Notes: generated by a model not told the origin, from the letters alone. A stretch of DNA of 64,000 nt from Neoaquamicrobium sediminum (GCF_013240295.1 NZ_JABETK010000006.1:1-64000); one strand, 5' to 3'. Shown: positions 17,360 to 27,361, numbered from the stretch's first letter. Program-made: numbers and translations.

Positions 17360-18010
17360 TTAGGCCGTGCCGGTCGGCTGCGACCGATGCGTCGCGAGCA
17401 CCGCATACGGCAGGCCCCCGACGCTGCCGAGGCGCCTCCGCATGTCGTTCGTCATGTCAAACAGCCCGGCATAGGTCATCGTCTTGCCGATTCGCGTCGG
17501 CGTGCCGATGATATCGAAGGGGCAGTCCGCGCTGCGGAAGATGCGGGCCATGCGGGCGTCGAACACGGAAACGATGTGTTCGACACCAGCTTTCTGGCAC
17601 ACCTCGACGATTCCGCAAAGAAGTTCGATCGTAGTGCGATTGACGATGTGGTTGGCCTCGGCGCGCTCGCCGGAGGTCAGGATGCTCGGATTGACAGCGA
17701 AACGGGAGCTTTCCCAGATGAGGGGGCTTTCCGGCGCCCCGTCCGGGACCAGGAGGGAAAACACGTCGCGGAGCATATAGGGGCCGGTCGTTGGGAGAAG
17801 GCGCACCGCGCCTTGCATCTCCTCGGTCTCCTCGTTGAGCGAGAAGAGATAGAGCGGGTCCTCGGCATCGAAACGGTCGGCTTCCCTTCCATCCTTAACG
17901 GTGACGTCCCACCCTAGCCTGCCGGCAAAGACTGCCGCCCGCATGCGGAACATTTCGTCCATGAGTTCCGGATGCAGCTCCCGGTCGACACCTTCGATTA
18001 TTCTGATCAT
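17360..18010 (-). CDS. traI: Acyl-homoserine-lactone synthase TraI (LuxI family)
   Basis: Makes the diffusible signal from S-adenosylmethionine and acyl-ACP. Family residues are present: Arg and Phe in RMRAAVF, Trp in GWDV, Asp pair in DRFDAEDP, Arg in AVRLLPT, and Glu/Arg in WESSRF. The start at 18010 (MIRIIEGVD) has GAGGAAAA upstream and gives 216 residues, the usual length. It lies downstream of a second luxR gene on the same strand and is followed by traM. Confidence 0.92.
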   Translation of the reverse strand: MIRIIEGVDRELHPELMDEMFRMRAAVFAGRLGWDVTVKDGREADRFDAEDPLYLFSLNEETEEMQGAVRLLPTTGPYMLRDVFSLLVPDGAPESPLIWESSRFAVNPSILTSGERAEANHIVNRTTIELLCGIVEVCQKAGVEHIVSVFDARMARIFRSADCPFDIIGTPTRIGKTMTYAGLFDMTNDMRRRLGSVGGLPYAVLATHRSQPTGTA

Positions 18011-18070
18011 CGCGTTTTCCTCGCGTTGGATTGACAACACGAGAGGGGTAGGGGACGCGATGAAGCGCAG

Positions 18071-18094
18071 AAATCCGGCCATTTGGCCGGATTT
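18071..18094. terminator. Hairpin between second luxR and traI
   Basis: Perfect 11-bp arms (AAATCCGGCCA / TGGCCGGATTT) with a two-base centre lie exactly over the stop of the second luxR gene. No T run follows, so this may be a terminator-like stem, an mRNA-stabilising stem or a regulator site. Confidence 0.45.
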
Positions 18095-18820
18095 ACGGGA
18101 TGGTGGAAAGCAGGTCAGCCTTGATAGCTTTGGCGACCGCATGGGTGTTGCTGGTTGCTGCAAGCTTATGCCGGGCGCTCTCGAGATAGCACCGGACAGT
18201 GCTCACCGAGAGTCCAAGTATCACTGAACACTCCCATGCAGTCTTACCTTCAGCTATCCAGCGTAAGCATTCTCGCTCACGGGGGACAGGTTCGTTTTGT
18301 TGTCCCAGCCACCGTGGAGGCGAAGTGCCATCGCATGAATATTTATTGCCAGCACCTGAAAATCGCGCATGAAGCGTCGTCGCGCGTCGCTCCATTCTTG
18401 ATCGCTCACGTCACTCGTAATTGAGAATAGCGCGCGGTCGCCGTGTCGCCCGTGAACAGGGATTGAGAGACCCTGACGGCCAAGGCCAAACGCGGCAGCT
18501 TCAACGAACAAATTGCGTACCTCACCGTTAAGCGGAGCGAAGTCCTTCCAATCGATAGGCAATATGCGCCGCATGCCAAGTTGAATCACTGGGTCAACTT
18601 CGACATATCCTTGCGACTTGTAGTGAGCGACCCATTCATCGGTGTAGGTCGTTATAAAATAGGGTTCGTCTGGTCGATCAGTCGAAATGCCGGTGCCGAG
18701 ATAAGCAACTGTTCTTAGTCCGTACACGTCGATCAATCTCTCAAATAGCGATGTGAAATCAAGAGAATGATTCGACTCTTCAATCTCCGAAAGTACCTCG
18801 ATCAACCAATCGCCGGACAT
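18093..18820 (-). CDS. Second LuxR-family quorum-sensing regulator (one frameshift)
   Basis: LuxR-type regulator with an autoinducer-binding domain (DEWVAHYKSQGYVEVDPVI, PIDWKDF, GRQGLSIPVHG) and a C-terminal helix-turn-helix (PREREC, WECSVILGLSVSTVRCYLESA). The two halves are in different frames; adding one base to the G5 run at 18281-18285 gives NLSPRERECLRW. The start at 18820 is favoured over 18880. It sits upstream of traI like BisR in some Rhizobium leguminosarum plasmids, so it may control traI or traR; this is inference. Confidence 0.8.
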
Positions 18821-19211
18821 CTTGTTACCCTGCTCCTTCACGACTCCATCAACGTGGCATACAGCCAACTGACTGCACATTTAAGCACAGAGGAAGAGAG
18901 GGTCCTTGGCGAGCGAAGTGCACGAGACACTTCGAACTCGGGCTGGGAGCGACGAGCGCATCTGTGTGGGTACTTGCATATCCATTCAGGTGAATACAAG
19001 AGCCTGCATGAACCTCCATCCCATTCGCGTTGTGTCAGCGAGATCTACTCGACTGCAGCATCGCCCAGGTCGCACCGTTTAGATCAGTTTGAAGGAGACG
19101 CGTTGTGCAAAGCGAGCTTTCGATCGCACATACACTGAACGGAACCCGGCTCACTGGCACGTCTACGAGTGCATGCCCTGCTACTCAACGAGGCACAGGG
19201 GGCGGGGTAGT
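18821..19211. other. Intergenic region upstream of second luxR
   Basis: About 390 bases with no supported gene. A short dyad ATTCA-GG-TGAAT near 18984-18995 is the only symmetry I noticed and might be a regulator site. The region also contains the end of the transporter operon, which runs toward it. Confidence 0.35.
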
Positions 19212-20216
19212 CTACTTCGCTGACCTTCTGTTCTCGGCGCGTGCCTGGAGGGCTACGGTTGCCGTGATTACCAGTCCAAGGATGATCTGTTGAATATACC
19301 CGTCAATGCGAACGAGGTTCATTCCGTTCGAAAGGACGGTAATCACCAGGGCGCCGAAAATTGGTGCAGCTATGTTGCCCTTGCCGCCGCGCAACGATGC
19401 TCCGCCCATCACGGCAGCTGCGATGCTTTCAAGCATAAGATTTCCACCGAGGTTCGGCTCTCCAGATCCGGTCCGTGCGGTAAGCAAGAGTGCCCCCAAA
19501 GCGACGATACCGGAGCATAGAACATAGGCGAGTACCGTGTATTTCCTCACGGGGATTCCAGCGACGACAGCCGCGCGCGGATTGCTTCCAATCAAGAATA
19601 GCGCGCGACCGAGGCGAAATCTCGTCAGAACTAAATGGGCGGCAACGAGGAGAACTATACAAGCTATGACGGGGGCGGGAATGCCGAGGAATGACGCCCT
19701 GTAAAAGACGTCATTGAGTATGCTCGGCACGTTGAAAATCTGGAACCCGCCCGAGATCGTCGTTGCAAACCCCATGCAGATATTGAGCGTGGCCAAGGTC
19801 ACGATGAAGGGGTTTAACTGCCATCGCGCGACGAAAAAGCCGTTCACCAGACCTACGAGCAGGCCGATCGCTATGCCCGTTGCTATGCATGCCACGAGAG
19901 CGACCACATCCGATCCGGTTGCGCCGCCCACCCATACCATGGCCATGCTTGCGGCGACACTTATCAGGGAGACAGTCGTGCCGAGCGAAAGGTCGAAGCC
20001 GCGTACGATGACCACGAAGGTCTGCGCGAGAGCAAACACCGTTAGGTAGCTTGCCTGGATGGCCAGATTGGAGAGGTTGCCCCAAGTCCGGACATTCGGT
20101 TCCAGTGCTCCGAAAAAGAGGAAGAGCGCGACAATGGCGATGGGCAGCAAGACGTTGGGAAGGTTTCCAGTGAAACTCGTCCGGATCATTTGCGCTGACG
20201 CGTTCGTATCAGTCAT
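19212..20216 (-). CDS. ABC transporter permease, RbsC type
   Basis: Inner-membrane permease of a carbohydrate-uptake-2 family importer, 334 residues with about eight to ten hydrophobic segments and the RbsC-like repeats ATGIAIGLLVGLVNGF and IAAAVMGGASLRGGKG. The ATG at 20216 has GGAGG nine bases upstream and lies beside the stop of the preceding permease gene. It is last in a four-gene operon. Confidence 0.88.
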   Translation of the reverse strand: MTDTNASAQMIRTSFTGNLPNVLLPIAIVALFLFFGALEPNVRTWGNLSNLAIQASYLTVFALAQTFVVIVRGFDLSLGTTVSLISVAASMAMVWVGGATGSDVVALVACIATGIAIGLLVGLVNGFFVARWQLNPFIVTLATLNICMGFATTISGGFQIFNVPSILNDVFYRASFLGIPAPVIACIVLLVAAHLVLTRFRLGRALFLIGSNPRAAVVAGIPVRKYTVLAYVLCSGIVALGALLLTARTGSGEPNLGGNLMLESIAAAVMGGASLRGGKGNIAAPIFGALVITVLSNGMNLVRIDGYIQQIILGLVITATVALQARAENRRSAK

Positions 20217-21216
20217 AGCTCGGGCCTCCACGATTGCGACGGTCCATCAGAATGGCGAAGAGAAGGAGGACGCCGAACACGATCGTCTGCAACTTGCTGT
20301 CTATTCGGAGCAGGTTCATTCCGTTTGCAACGACCGTGAGAAAGATACTGCTCACTGCCACCATTTCAGCGCGGCCAATACCACCCCGCAGCGAGACCCC
20401 GGCAAGCACAGCTGCCCCAATGCTCTGCAACATGAACTCGGAACCAAGATTCGCCTGACCGGAGCCGATTCTGGCCGTGAGGAGGATTCCCACGAGACCA
20501 GCCAACGCAGAACAAAGCGTGTATGCCATAATGGTGAGTTTCTTTACCGGCAATCCCGATGCGCGGGCGGCGGGGCCGTGCCCTCCTACCGCGTACAGAT
20601 GCCTGCCGATGTTAAGATGCCTCTGGGCCAATGCGATCGCCAGAATTAACGCTGCGGCGATATAGGTAGGGTAGGATAGCCCGAGTAAGGATGCCCTGCC
20701 GAACTCTCGTGTAAATCCCTCCGGCATGCCGTAGATTGGAATTCCGGACGTGATGTAAAAGGCAATGCCACCTACGACGGTCAACGTGCCCAACGTGATC
20801 ATAAAGGCACTGGCTTTGGTGTACGCAACCAGTAGCCCGTTGATCAGACCAATCGAAGTAGAGAGACCAAGAGCGATCACACAGGAGATTAGGATCGTCA
20901 GCGTTGCATGATCGGGCCATAGAGCGCTCAATCGGCTCATCACGATTGAAGTGGTCACACTGCTCAAGGCGACGACCACGCCCACGGAAAGGTCTATCCC
21001 GCCGAGAATCATGACGAGCATTTGCCCGGAGCTTATGATGGCGAGGTAGCTTGCGTTTCGAAGTATGTTCGCGATGTTTGTTTCGGAAAAAAAACGTGGC
21101 TCGGCTATCGACAGGCCGACTGCGAGCACAAGAAGGAGAAGAGGAACGATACTTGTGGCGATTGAGACCTGTAATAGTCTTGAATATGCCGCTGGCTGTA
21201 AGACACCTTCACGCAT
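20209..21216 (-). CDS. ABC transporter permease, RbsC type
   Basis: Second permease of the importer, 335 residues. It has LSVGVVVALSS, STSIGLINGLLVAYTKASAFMITLGT (in parts) and SIGAAVLAGVSLRGGIGR, hallmarks of the RbsC family. Two different permease genes suggest a heteromeric channel. It lies between the ATPase and the first permease with no gaps. Confidence 0.88.
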   Translation of the reverse strand: MREGVLQPAAYSRLLQVSIATSIVPLLLLVLAVGLSIAEPRFFSETNIANILRNASYLAIISSGQMLVMILGGIDLSVGVVVALSSVTTSIVMSRLSALWPDHATLTILISCVIALGLSTSIGLINGLLVAYTKASAFMITLGTLTVVGGIAFYITSGIPIYGMPEGFTREFGRASLLGLSYPTYIAAALILAIALAQRHLNIGRHLYAVGGHGPAARASGLPVKKLTIMAYTLCSALAGLVGILLTARIGSGQANLGSEFMLQSIGAAVLAGVSLRGGIGRAEMVAVSSIFLTVVANGMNLLRIDSKLQTIVFGVLLLFAILMDRRNRGGPSYD

Positions 21217-21231
21217 TCACCGTACCTTTTC

Positions 21232-22746
21232 CTAGGCTGCCGGGCGTTCAAGGACATCTTCGGCAAAAAAGCACTTGAGCGCCTTCTCTTCGTTGATGTC
21301 GTCGCCTGTGAGTTCTGCCGTGATACGGCCTTTGTTGAAGATCAGAAGTCGATGGGACATATGCAGCAACTCCTGAAGGTCGGATGAAACAAGTACAACC
21401 GCGCATCCTTCCTCAACCAGTTCGCGCATCAACTCATAGATCTCGAACTTTGCATTGACGTCGATTCCGACAGTTGGCTCGTCAAACAGGAAAATGCTTG
21501 TCGGCCGTACCAAACCGCGCGCGAGCAGCACCTTCTGCCGATTTCCGCCTGAGAGGTTCTCGACAACGTACTCTATGTTGTTGGGCCGTAGCTTGAGTCG
21601 TTCGGAAACATTCCGGGCCGCTGATTTTTCCTCACCGAGGTTCAGTAGTCCGTAACGCGTGAAGCGTTGTAACCAGAGTGCTGAGAACAGAACGTTTTCT
21701 CTCACTCGTCGGGTCAACGCCAGCCCTTCGGCTACTCTGTCGGCGGGAAAGTAAGTTATGTCGCGTTCGAGCATCGTCCTGGGAGTCGGATTTGTAACCT
21801 GCTTGCCGTCGACTACAATGGTTCCTCCGGAGATGGGCTCCAAACCGAAGATCGCGCGCACAAACTCGGATTGTCCGCTACCGATGAGACCCCCGAGGCC
21901 GACGATTTCACCGGCGCGCACTTCCAGAGTCGCCTTTTTCACAGCGGCCCCGGTGAGAGCGAGGTCGGATACTGAAAGGCGAACATCGCCGCGCTTGCAT
22001 GGGATTTCTGGAAAGAGCCTGTCGAGCTGACGACCTGTCATCAGCGTCACCAGATCGTCATCGGAAACGGTCGTGGCCGGAACGGTGGCCACCAAACGCC
22101 CATCTCTCAGAACCGTCACCCGGTCCGCCAAAGCCCTGATCTCCTTCATGCGATGGGAGACATAGATAATTCCGACTCCCTTGGCCTTCAGTTCACCAAT
22201 CAATCGGAAGAGGTTGGATGCTTCCGCCTCCGTCAGCGAGGCCGTCGGCTCATCGAGAATGAGAATCTTTGGCTGGAACAGCAACGCTTTGGTGATCTCG
22301 ACCATCTGTTGCTGAGCTCGGGAAAGGTCGCCCACTCGCTTGCCAATATCGACATTGAAGCCGAAGTTCGACAGCGCGAGTTGGCCCTCTCGTTTCATCC
22401 GCCTATGGTCGAGCCTCCCTAGGGACGATTTGTGTTCGCGGCCGAGAAACAGGTTCTCTATAACGGTCATTTGTGGCACCAGGCTGAACTCTTGGAAAAC
22501 CACACCGATCCCAGCGTCGCGCGACTGCGCCGGGGACAATCGGCCGATCTCGTGCTCCTCAAGGAAACACTGGCCCTCGTCCGGCGGAAAGGTGCCGGCA
22601 ATCAGATTGATCAAAGTTGATTTTCCGGCGCCATTCTCTCCGAATAGTACGTGGACTTCGCCGCTCTCGAGGTCGAAGTCCACACTATTGAGAGCAGTGA
22701 CACCTTGAAAGCGTTTGGTGACGCCTTGAAGATTGAGCAACTGCAT
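21232..22746 (-). CDS. ABC transporter ATPase with two cassettes, RbsA type
   Basis: Energises the importer. Two tandem nucleotide-binding domains in 504 residues are typical of RbsA/MglA: Walker A GENGAGKSTLI in the first half, signature LSRAQQQMVEI, Walker B LILDEPTAS. The second half has a degenerate Walker A (GSGQSEF), signature LSGGNRQKVLLARGL and FLFDEPTVGID. Intact. Confidence 0.93.
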   Translation of the reverse strand: MQLLNLQGVTKRFQGVTALNSVDFDLESGEVHVLFGENGAGKSTLINLIAGTFPPDEGQCFLEEHEIGRLSPAQSRDAGIGVVFQEFSLVPQMTVIENLFLGREHKSSLGRLDHRRMKREGQLALSNFGFNVDIGKRVGDLSRAQQQMVEITKALLFQPKILILDEPTASLTEAEASNLFRLIGELKAKGVGIIYVSHRMKEIRALADRVTVLRDGRLVATVPATTVSDDDLVTLMTGRQLDRLFPEIPCKRGDVRLSVSDLALTGAAVKKATLEVRAGEIVGLGGLIGSGQSEFVRAIFGLEPISGGTIVVDGKQVTNPTPRTMLERDITYFPADRVAEGLALTRRVRENVLFSALWLQRFTRYGLLNLGEEKSAARNVSERLKLRPNNIEYVVENLSGGNRQKVLLARGLVRPTSIFLFDEPTVGIDVNAKFEIYELMRELVEEGCAVVLVSSDLQELLHMSHRLLIFNKGRITAELTGDDINEEKALKCFFAEDVLERPAA

Positions 22747-22818
22747 GAAATGCTAAGTCCTTTCGCCAACCCGTGGCGCGCCAAAACTGAAACCCAGGTT
22801 TGCTGCGGCTGTGGCTTG

Positions 22819-23857
22819 TCAGTCGACCGTGTAGACTGGCTGCCAATCTCTTGGTGCGAAAATGTTGTCGAGATTGACCTCGTCGACCGTCTCCACCGAA
22901 AGCATTTCGGGAACGATCATTACGGCTTCCGTAAATTCCTTGCTCTCAAGAACGCGGACGGCCGTATCGATCGCGATGCGGGCCTCAAGCACAGGCGCGA
23001 GCGTCGGAAAAGCCTTGACGTCGCCGGAGCGCAACAGGTCGTACATTGCCTGGTTTTCATAGGACGAAACGAGTTCGACCTTGTTATCCAGCCCCGCATC
23101 GACCACGGCGCCGACGGCCGCCTCGATAGCCGGGGGCGCCCCACAAAACAGAGACGTCGGGATAGGTCTGGAGCGAGTCTTCGACAAGTCTCAACTGGAC
23201 GGCAACGCCCGTATCGCCCCATTTCGTATCCACGATCTTGGCGCTGGATCCGGAAAGCGCTTCCTCAAATCCCTGATTGAAGCCTTCCGCCCAACCGGAG
23301 CCTTGAGGCCCCGGGAAAGCCGCGACCTCGATCTCCGACCCAGTATGGTTGGAAAGAATGTATTCACCCGCCAAACGGCCGAGCGTCGGGTAGTCGACTG
23401 AGACCTTGGCTGTCACCTTGGCGTCAGCAACCGGGTTGATAAGCATGATCTGGGGGATGTTCTTCGACAATCCCTCCTCGAATTTTTTTCGCCATGCCGG
23501 CTTCGGAGATGGCGCCGGTGACGATCGCATCGGTCCTAGCAGCAACGCAGTCATCGAACTGCGATATTTGCCTTGGAAGATTCTCGTACCCCCCGCCTGC
23601 AAAAGCGTCAGCTTTACGCCAAGGCGTTTGGCTTCCTCGACGACACCGTAGGCAGCAGCCACCCACATGCTGTCCTTTACATGCGGAAACAGCACGCACA
23701 GGTGCCATTTCTTTTCCGCCTTGGTGAGTGGGATGTAGTCAAAAGCGGCCTGAGCGCCGTCGACTTCATTGTAGACCTTTGCCGGCCACCAATCGGCGGC
23801 GAACGACGCACTGCAGCTCAGGCACACCAGCGTGCCAGCGATCAACCCTGCCCTCAC
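22819..23857 (-). CDS. Periplasmic binding protein, TorT-like (three frameshifts)
   Basis: Substrate-binding protein of the ribose-type importer. After a signal peptide (cleavage near ASFAAD) the mature part resembles TorT-family proteins (KKWHLCVLFPHVKDSMWVAAAYGVVEEA in parts, LLQAGGYENLPRQ, DAIVTGAISEAG). The GTG at 23857 has GGGAGG upstream. Three single-base errors fit the data: the C6 at 23589-23594 needs one more, the T7 at 23484-23490 needs one less, and one base is surplus at 23132-23142. The ligand is unknown; pairing a TorT-type receptor with RbsC permeases is not usual for sugar import. Confidence 0.75.
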
Positions 23858-23944
23858 GTAAACCTCCCATACTTTAGTTGACGAGGATGCCTCCTCCAAC
23901 GATGCATCCAAGGATTGCGTACAATGCAGGACGCAATGTGTCAA

Positions 23945-24555
23945 TTGCTAGGGATTGTAGTCGCACGAGTTTTTGATGTGCTCCGCATAAAGCCGGCAGG
24001 TTCGATCCGGCCGTTAATGTACGAGACCTTGTTCGGCTTGATTGCCGCCACCGGCATGCGCAATTCCGAAGCCCTCTCGCTTCAGCTCGATGACCTGACC
24101 GCCGATGGCCTGATCATCCGACAGACCAAGTTCCACAAGAGCCGCTTGCTACCGCTCCACGGCACGATATGGGACGCTTTGGACCGGTATTTGATTGCAA
24201 GTCGCCGGCTCGGCACCTTGAGCAACGCGCTATTCTTTTCCGCCGCGGGCGCATCGCCAGCCTACAGTACCGTGATCGCCAACTTTCTCCAGCTCGCGCG
24301 CTCGATTGGCCTGCGAGGAGACCTCGGCCAACCGGGCCCCTGTATTCATGGTCTACGGCACACCTTCGCCCTACGCTCCCTGGAGCAGTGCCGGCACGAC
24401 CGCGATGCCGTCGGCCTCCATATCGTTGCCCTCAGCACCTACCTCGGTCATGCCCACGTCACCGACACCTATTGGTACCTGCAGGCGACACCGATCCTGA
24501 TGAGGCAGATCGCGCGGCGGCCGGCGAGGCCTTGCACCAAGGAGCCGTCTCATGA
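23945..24555 (+). pseudogene. Tyrosine recombinase, N-terminally truncated (RIT-like)
   Basis: Catalytic domain of a tyrosine recombinase: Arg in TGMRNSEALSL, HGLRHTFALR, and YLGHAHVTDTYWYL with the nucleophile Tyr. The N-terminal core-binding domain is missing, and the open frame begins within the boundary to the transporter operon. Near 24511-24525 the frame shifts in a GC tract; corrected, it ends AGEALHQGAVS and its stop overlaps the next recombinase ATG. Adjacent overlapping recombinases are the mark of RIT (recombinase in trio) elements. Confidence 0.7.
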
Positions 24556-25274
24556 CAGCGCTGGGATACAAGTATCACGGACCCGCCGGACGGTTGTCGG
24601 ATTTCGTCACCTTCATGGAAACTCGAGGCGCCGAGACCATCACCGCAGCGCTGGCGATGGAGTGCGTGACGTCGATCGGCCGGCAACCGAGCTGGTCCAT
24701 CCGCCTGACCGATGTGCGCTGCTTTGCTCAGCACCTCGCTCATTTCGACCCCATGACGGAAGTGCCACCTCAAGACGCCGTGCCGGCGCCGCGGCGGGCA
24801 AAGCCCTACATCTATAGCGATGCCGAGATCTCGGCGCTTCTGGCGGCGGCACTGACGCTGCCGCCGGCCAAGGCCCTGCGCCGCTGGACATATCATTGCT
24901 TGTTCGGATTGATAGCGGTGGCCGGGCTGCGCCATTCCGAAGCGCTCGACCTGCGCCGGGATGACGTCGATCTCGGCCAGGGCATTCTCACCATTCGCGA
25001 GACAAAGTTCGGTAAGTCGCGACTGGTGCCGCTCCATGCCACGACGGTCGCCGTGCTGTCGGACTATGCCGCGCGCCGCGACGCGCATCTCGGCACGCCG
25101 CGCAGCCCCTATTTCTTTGTCGCCGAGCAGGGCGGGAGATTGCTGCACCAATACGTGCACCGCGTGTTCTGGAAGCTGTCGCGACAGATCGGACTGCGGC
25201 AGAAGGGGGGCAGCGCAACGGTCCGCGGATTCACGATCTCCGCCACCGTTTCGCCGTCCAGGCCCTGATCAACT

Positions 25275-26571
25275 GGACACCTCGAACTACCGGGTTTCGC
25301 GGTCCGTGAGGATCGCGACGAGTGCCGTCACGGCGTAGAGCGGCGCGCTGGCTGCTGCTTGGGCTGACGTAGTTTGTCGATTTCAGCGTCGCGGCGGCGG
25401 TCTTGGCCGTCTCCACCGTCATGCGGGCGCAGTTCGTCCTTGGTGCCAGACGAAGCGGGTGAAGTTGTAGGCAAGGTTGGCCATGCCAATCTTGGTCCTG
25501 GCCCGCGCTATTCCGATCGTGCGCACGAACAGGCCCATTCTGGATTTCTGCTGCGCGAAGACGTGCTCGACGAAGGCGCGGATTTTCGAGCGCCGGCCGT
25601 TGGCGCGCGACGTCGCCTCGCTCATCGCCCGGCCCTTCGGCTTCTTGTGGTGGATGTCGGAGACGTAGCCGTTCTTGTCCAGCCACGCCTCGTTCGTCTT
25701 CGAGCGGTAGGCCGTGTCGGCCCAGACCGTAGAGCCGGTGTTGCCGCGGTTGAGCACATTGCGGAGTTGCGCCCCGTCATAGGCTGAGGCAGCGGTAACG
25801 TTCCAACAGCGGATGAAGCCGTGCCGGCGATCGATCGAGGCGTGGTTCTTGTAGCCGAAGGCGGGAATGGCGATGTCGCGCTGCTGGGCCTTTCCGTCCT
25901 CGGCCGCCTTGGCCTTCGAGAACTTCACCGTCCAGCGGGCGTCTCGATCCTTCTGGCGAAGCTTCGCGGGTTTGTCCTTCCATGCGTCCGGAACCTTGCC
26001 CGCCTTGATATCGGCCTTCTCCGCGTCGGTGTTGCGCTGCTTCGGCGCCGCCACGATGGTGGCGTCGACGATCTGGCCGCCCATCGCCAGATAGCCCGCC
26101 CTGGTGAGGTGCTTGTCGAACCGCGCAAACAGGTTCTCTACGGCATTCGCCTGCGTGAGGTGTTCGCGGAACAGCCAGATCGTCTTGGCGTCCGGCACGC
26201 GATCGCCGAGCCCCAGCCCGAGGAAGCGCATGAACGACAGACGGTCCTGGATCTGGAACTCGGCCTGGTCGTCCGACAGGCCGTAGAGCGCCTGCAGAAC
26301 CATGATCCTGAACATCATCACCGGGTCGTAGGGCGGCCGGCCACCCTTCGCGCCGTCGGACCGCTTCAGCGCCTTGGAAAGCGGCTTTCGGAAAACCTCC
26401 CACGGCACCAACGCATTCAGCTTCTCGAGCGGATCGCCGGCTTCGCTCAGCCGCACGTAGCGCTCGTCGATGTCCCAGAACCCAGCCTGTGCCCGCATCG
26501 GTCTCCTCCCGCAAATCACCGCAGGAGTGAATCACGAAACGGCTGGGATGGGGAGGTTCTTCGAGGTGTCC
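25275..26571. mobile_element. Complete IS5-family insertion sequence
   Basis: A 1297-bp element with terminal inverted repeats (GGACACCTCGAA left, TTCGAGGTGTCC right) and a 4-bp target duplication AACT at 25271-25274 and 26572-26575. It carries one intact transposase on the minus strand and interrupts a tyrosine recombinase gene. Confidence 0.9.
25419..26498 (-). CDS. IS5-family transposase
   Basis: DDE transposase of 359 residues. The N-terminal DUF772-like domain (ALYGLSDDQAEFQIQDRLSFMRFLGL in parts) leads to DAKTIWLFREHL, then catalytic Asp in GGQIVDATIV, second Asp in VWADTAYRS and Glu in FVEHVFAQQKSRMGL. The start at 26498 is preceded by GGGAGGAG. The frame is intact, so the element may be active. 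Confidence 0.92.
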   Translation of the reverse strand: MRAQAGFWDIDERYVRLSEAGDPLEKLNALVPWEVFRKPLSKALKRSDGAKGGRPPYDPVMMFRIMVLQALYGLSDDQAEFQIQDRLSFMRFLGLGLGDRVPDAKTIWLFREHLTQANAVENLFARFDKHLTRAGYLAMGGQIVDATIVAAPKQRNTDAEKADIKAGKVPDAWKDKPAKLRQKDRDARWTVKFSKAKAAEDGKAQQRDIAIPAFGYKNHASIDRRHGFIRCWNVTAASAYDGAQLRNVLNRGNTGSTVWADTAYRSKTNEAWLDKNGYVSDIHHKKPKGRAMSEATSRANGRRSKIRAFVEHVFAQQKSRMGLFVRTIGIARARTKIGMANLAYNFTRFVWHQGRTAPA

Positions 26572-26739
26572 AACTGGTATCGTGCGGGCGAAGACGTCGA
26601 GCGCGAACTGCCGGTCCTCTCGACCTTTCTCGGCCACGTCAATGTTCGCGACACCTACTGGTACCTATCCGCCGCGCCGGAACTGATGACCCATGCCGCA
26701 CGACGATTGGATGAGCGGTGGGAGGTTCGCTCACGCGCT

Positions 26740-27361
26740 CAAGCCGCTCGATCCGCTCTTTTGAAATGCGGACCGCCTCTACCATCTCCTGGAGCGCGAT
26801 CTGATGCGTCGGGTGGTCAAACCGCTGCTCCTGCAGCCAGCGCAGATAGCGCATCGTCCAACCCTTCTTGCGCGGAAAGACACGGCCGTGCTTGAGCATG
26901 AAGGCGCTCACCTGCTGGCGATGGACCCGCAGCGTCTCGACCGCGGCCGCTCGAGCGCGAACGAGATCTCGCATGGCTTCATGGCCTTCATCGGGAACCC
27001 ATACCGCCGTCAACTCGCCGGCGCGAAGCAGTCTGGCCAACGACACTGCATCTCGGCGGTTCGTCTTCACCCGATCCCCAGGTTTCCTGGGAATCAGCGA
27101 CGGCGCGATCACGGTGCATTCGTAGCCGAGCGAGCGGATCAACCGATAGAGGCCATAGCCGGTTGGTCCTGCCTCGTAGCAGAAATGGACCCCATCGAAC
27201 TTGGCGGCGATCCGCTGGATAACGCGGCGCATGCTCGTATCCGATGCGTCGACCTCCCCGAAGAAGCGAACCTCTCCCTCCCGGCCGGCATCCGCAATCG
27301 CGATGGCGTTCCTCAACTTCGCCACATCGATTCCGACAAATGCTTCCCTATAATCTGCCAC
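26740..27361 (-). pseudogene. IS110-family transposase, C-terminally truncated
   Basis: N-terminal RuvC-like DEDD domain of an IS110 transposase (FVGIDVAKLRNAIA, CYEAGPTGYGLYRLI, KTNRRDAVSLARLLRAG). The GTG at 27361 has AGGAGG upstream. Homology stops near RIERLER at about 26740, where sequence of the broken tyrosine recombinase begins, so the second (serine-containing) domain is missing. Non-functional remnant. Confidence 0.82.

Larger units (their letters stand above)
24552..26725 (+). pseudogene. Tyrosine recombinase split by IS5-family element (RIT-like)
   Basis: Second recombinase of the tandem set. The N-terminal SAM-like domain is at residues 1-90, then AGLRHSEALDLRRDD, IHDLRHRFAVQALINW and, beyond the insertion, STFLGHVNVRDTYWYLSAAPELM. 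The gene reads 24552-25274 and resumes at 26576. The join (INW/YRAGEDVE) is exact after removing the IS and one 4-bp repeat. A G6 run at 25205-25210 needs one more G. The end runs into an IS110 fragment. Confidence 0.75.

Noticed and set aside
17315..17917. Plus-strand open frame opposite traI
   Set aside because: Antisense to the AHL synthase, which keeps all family residues; no independent support.
18071..18094. Perfect palindrome as a lux/tra box
   Set aside because: Sequence and position over the luxR stop fit a stem structure better; it does not resemble known tra boxes.
23424..23708. Separate small gene inside the TorT-like receptor
   Set aside because: Its frame supplies the missing central part of the receptor between two compensating homopolymer errors, so it is part of the same gene.
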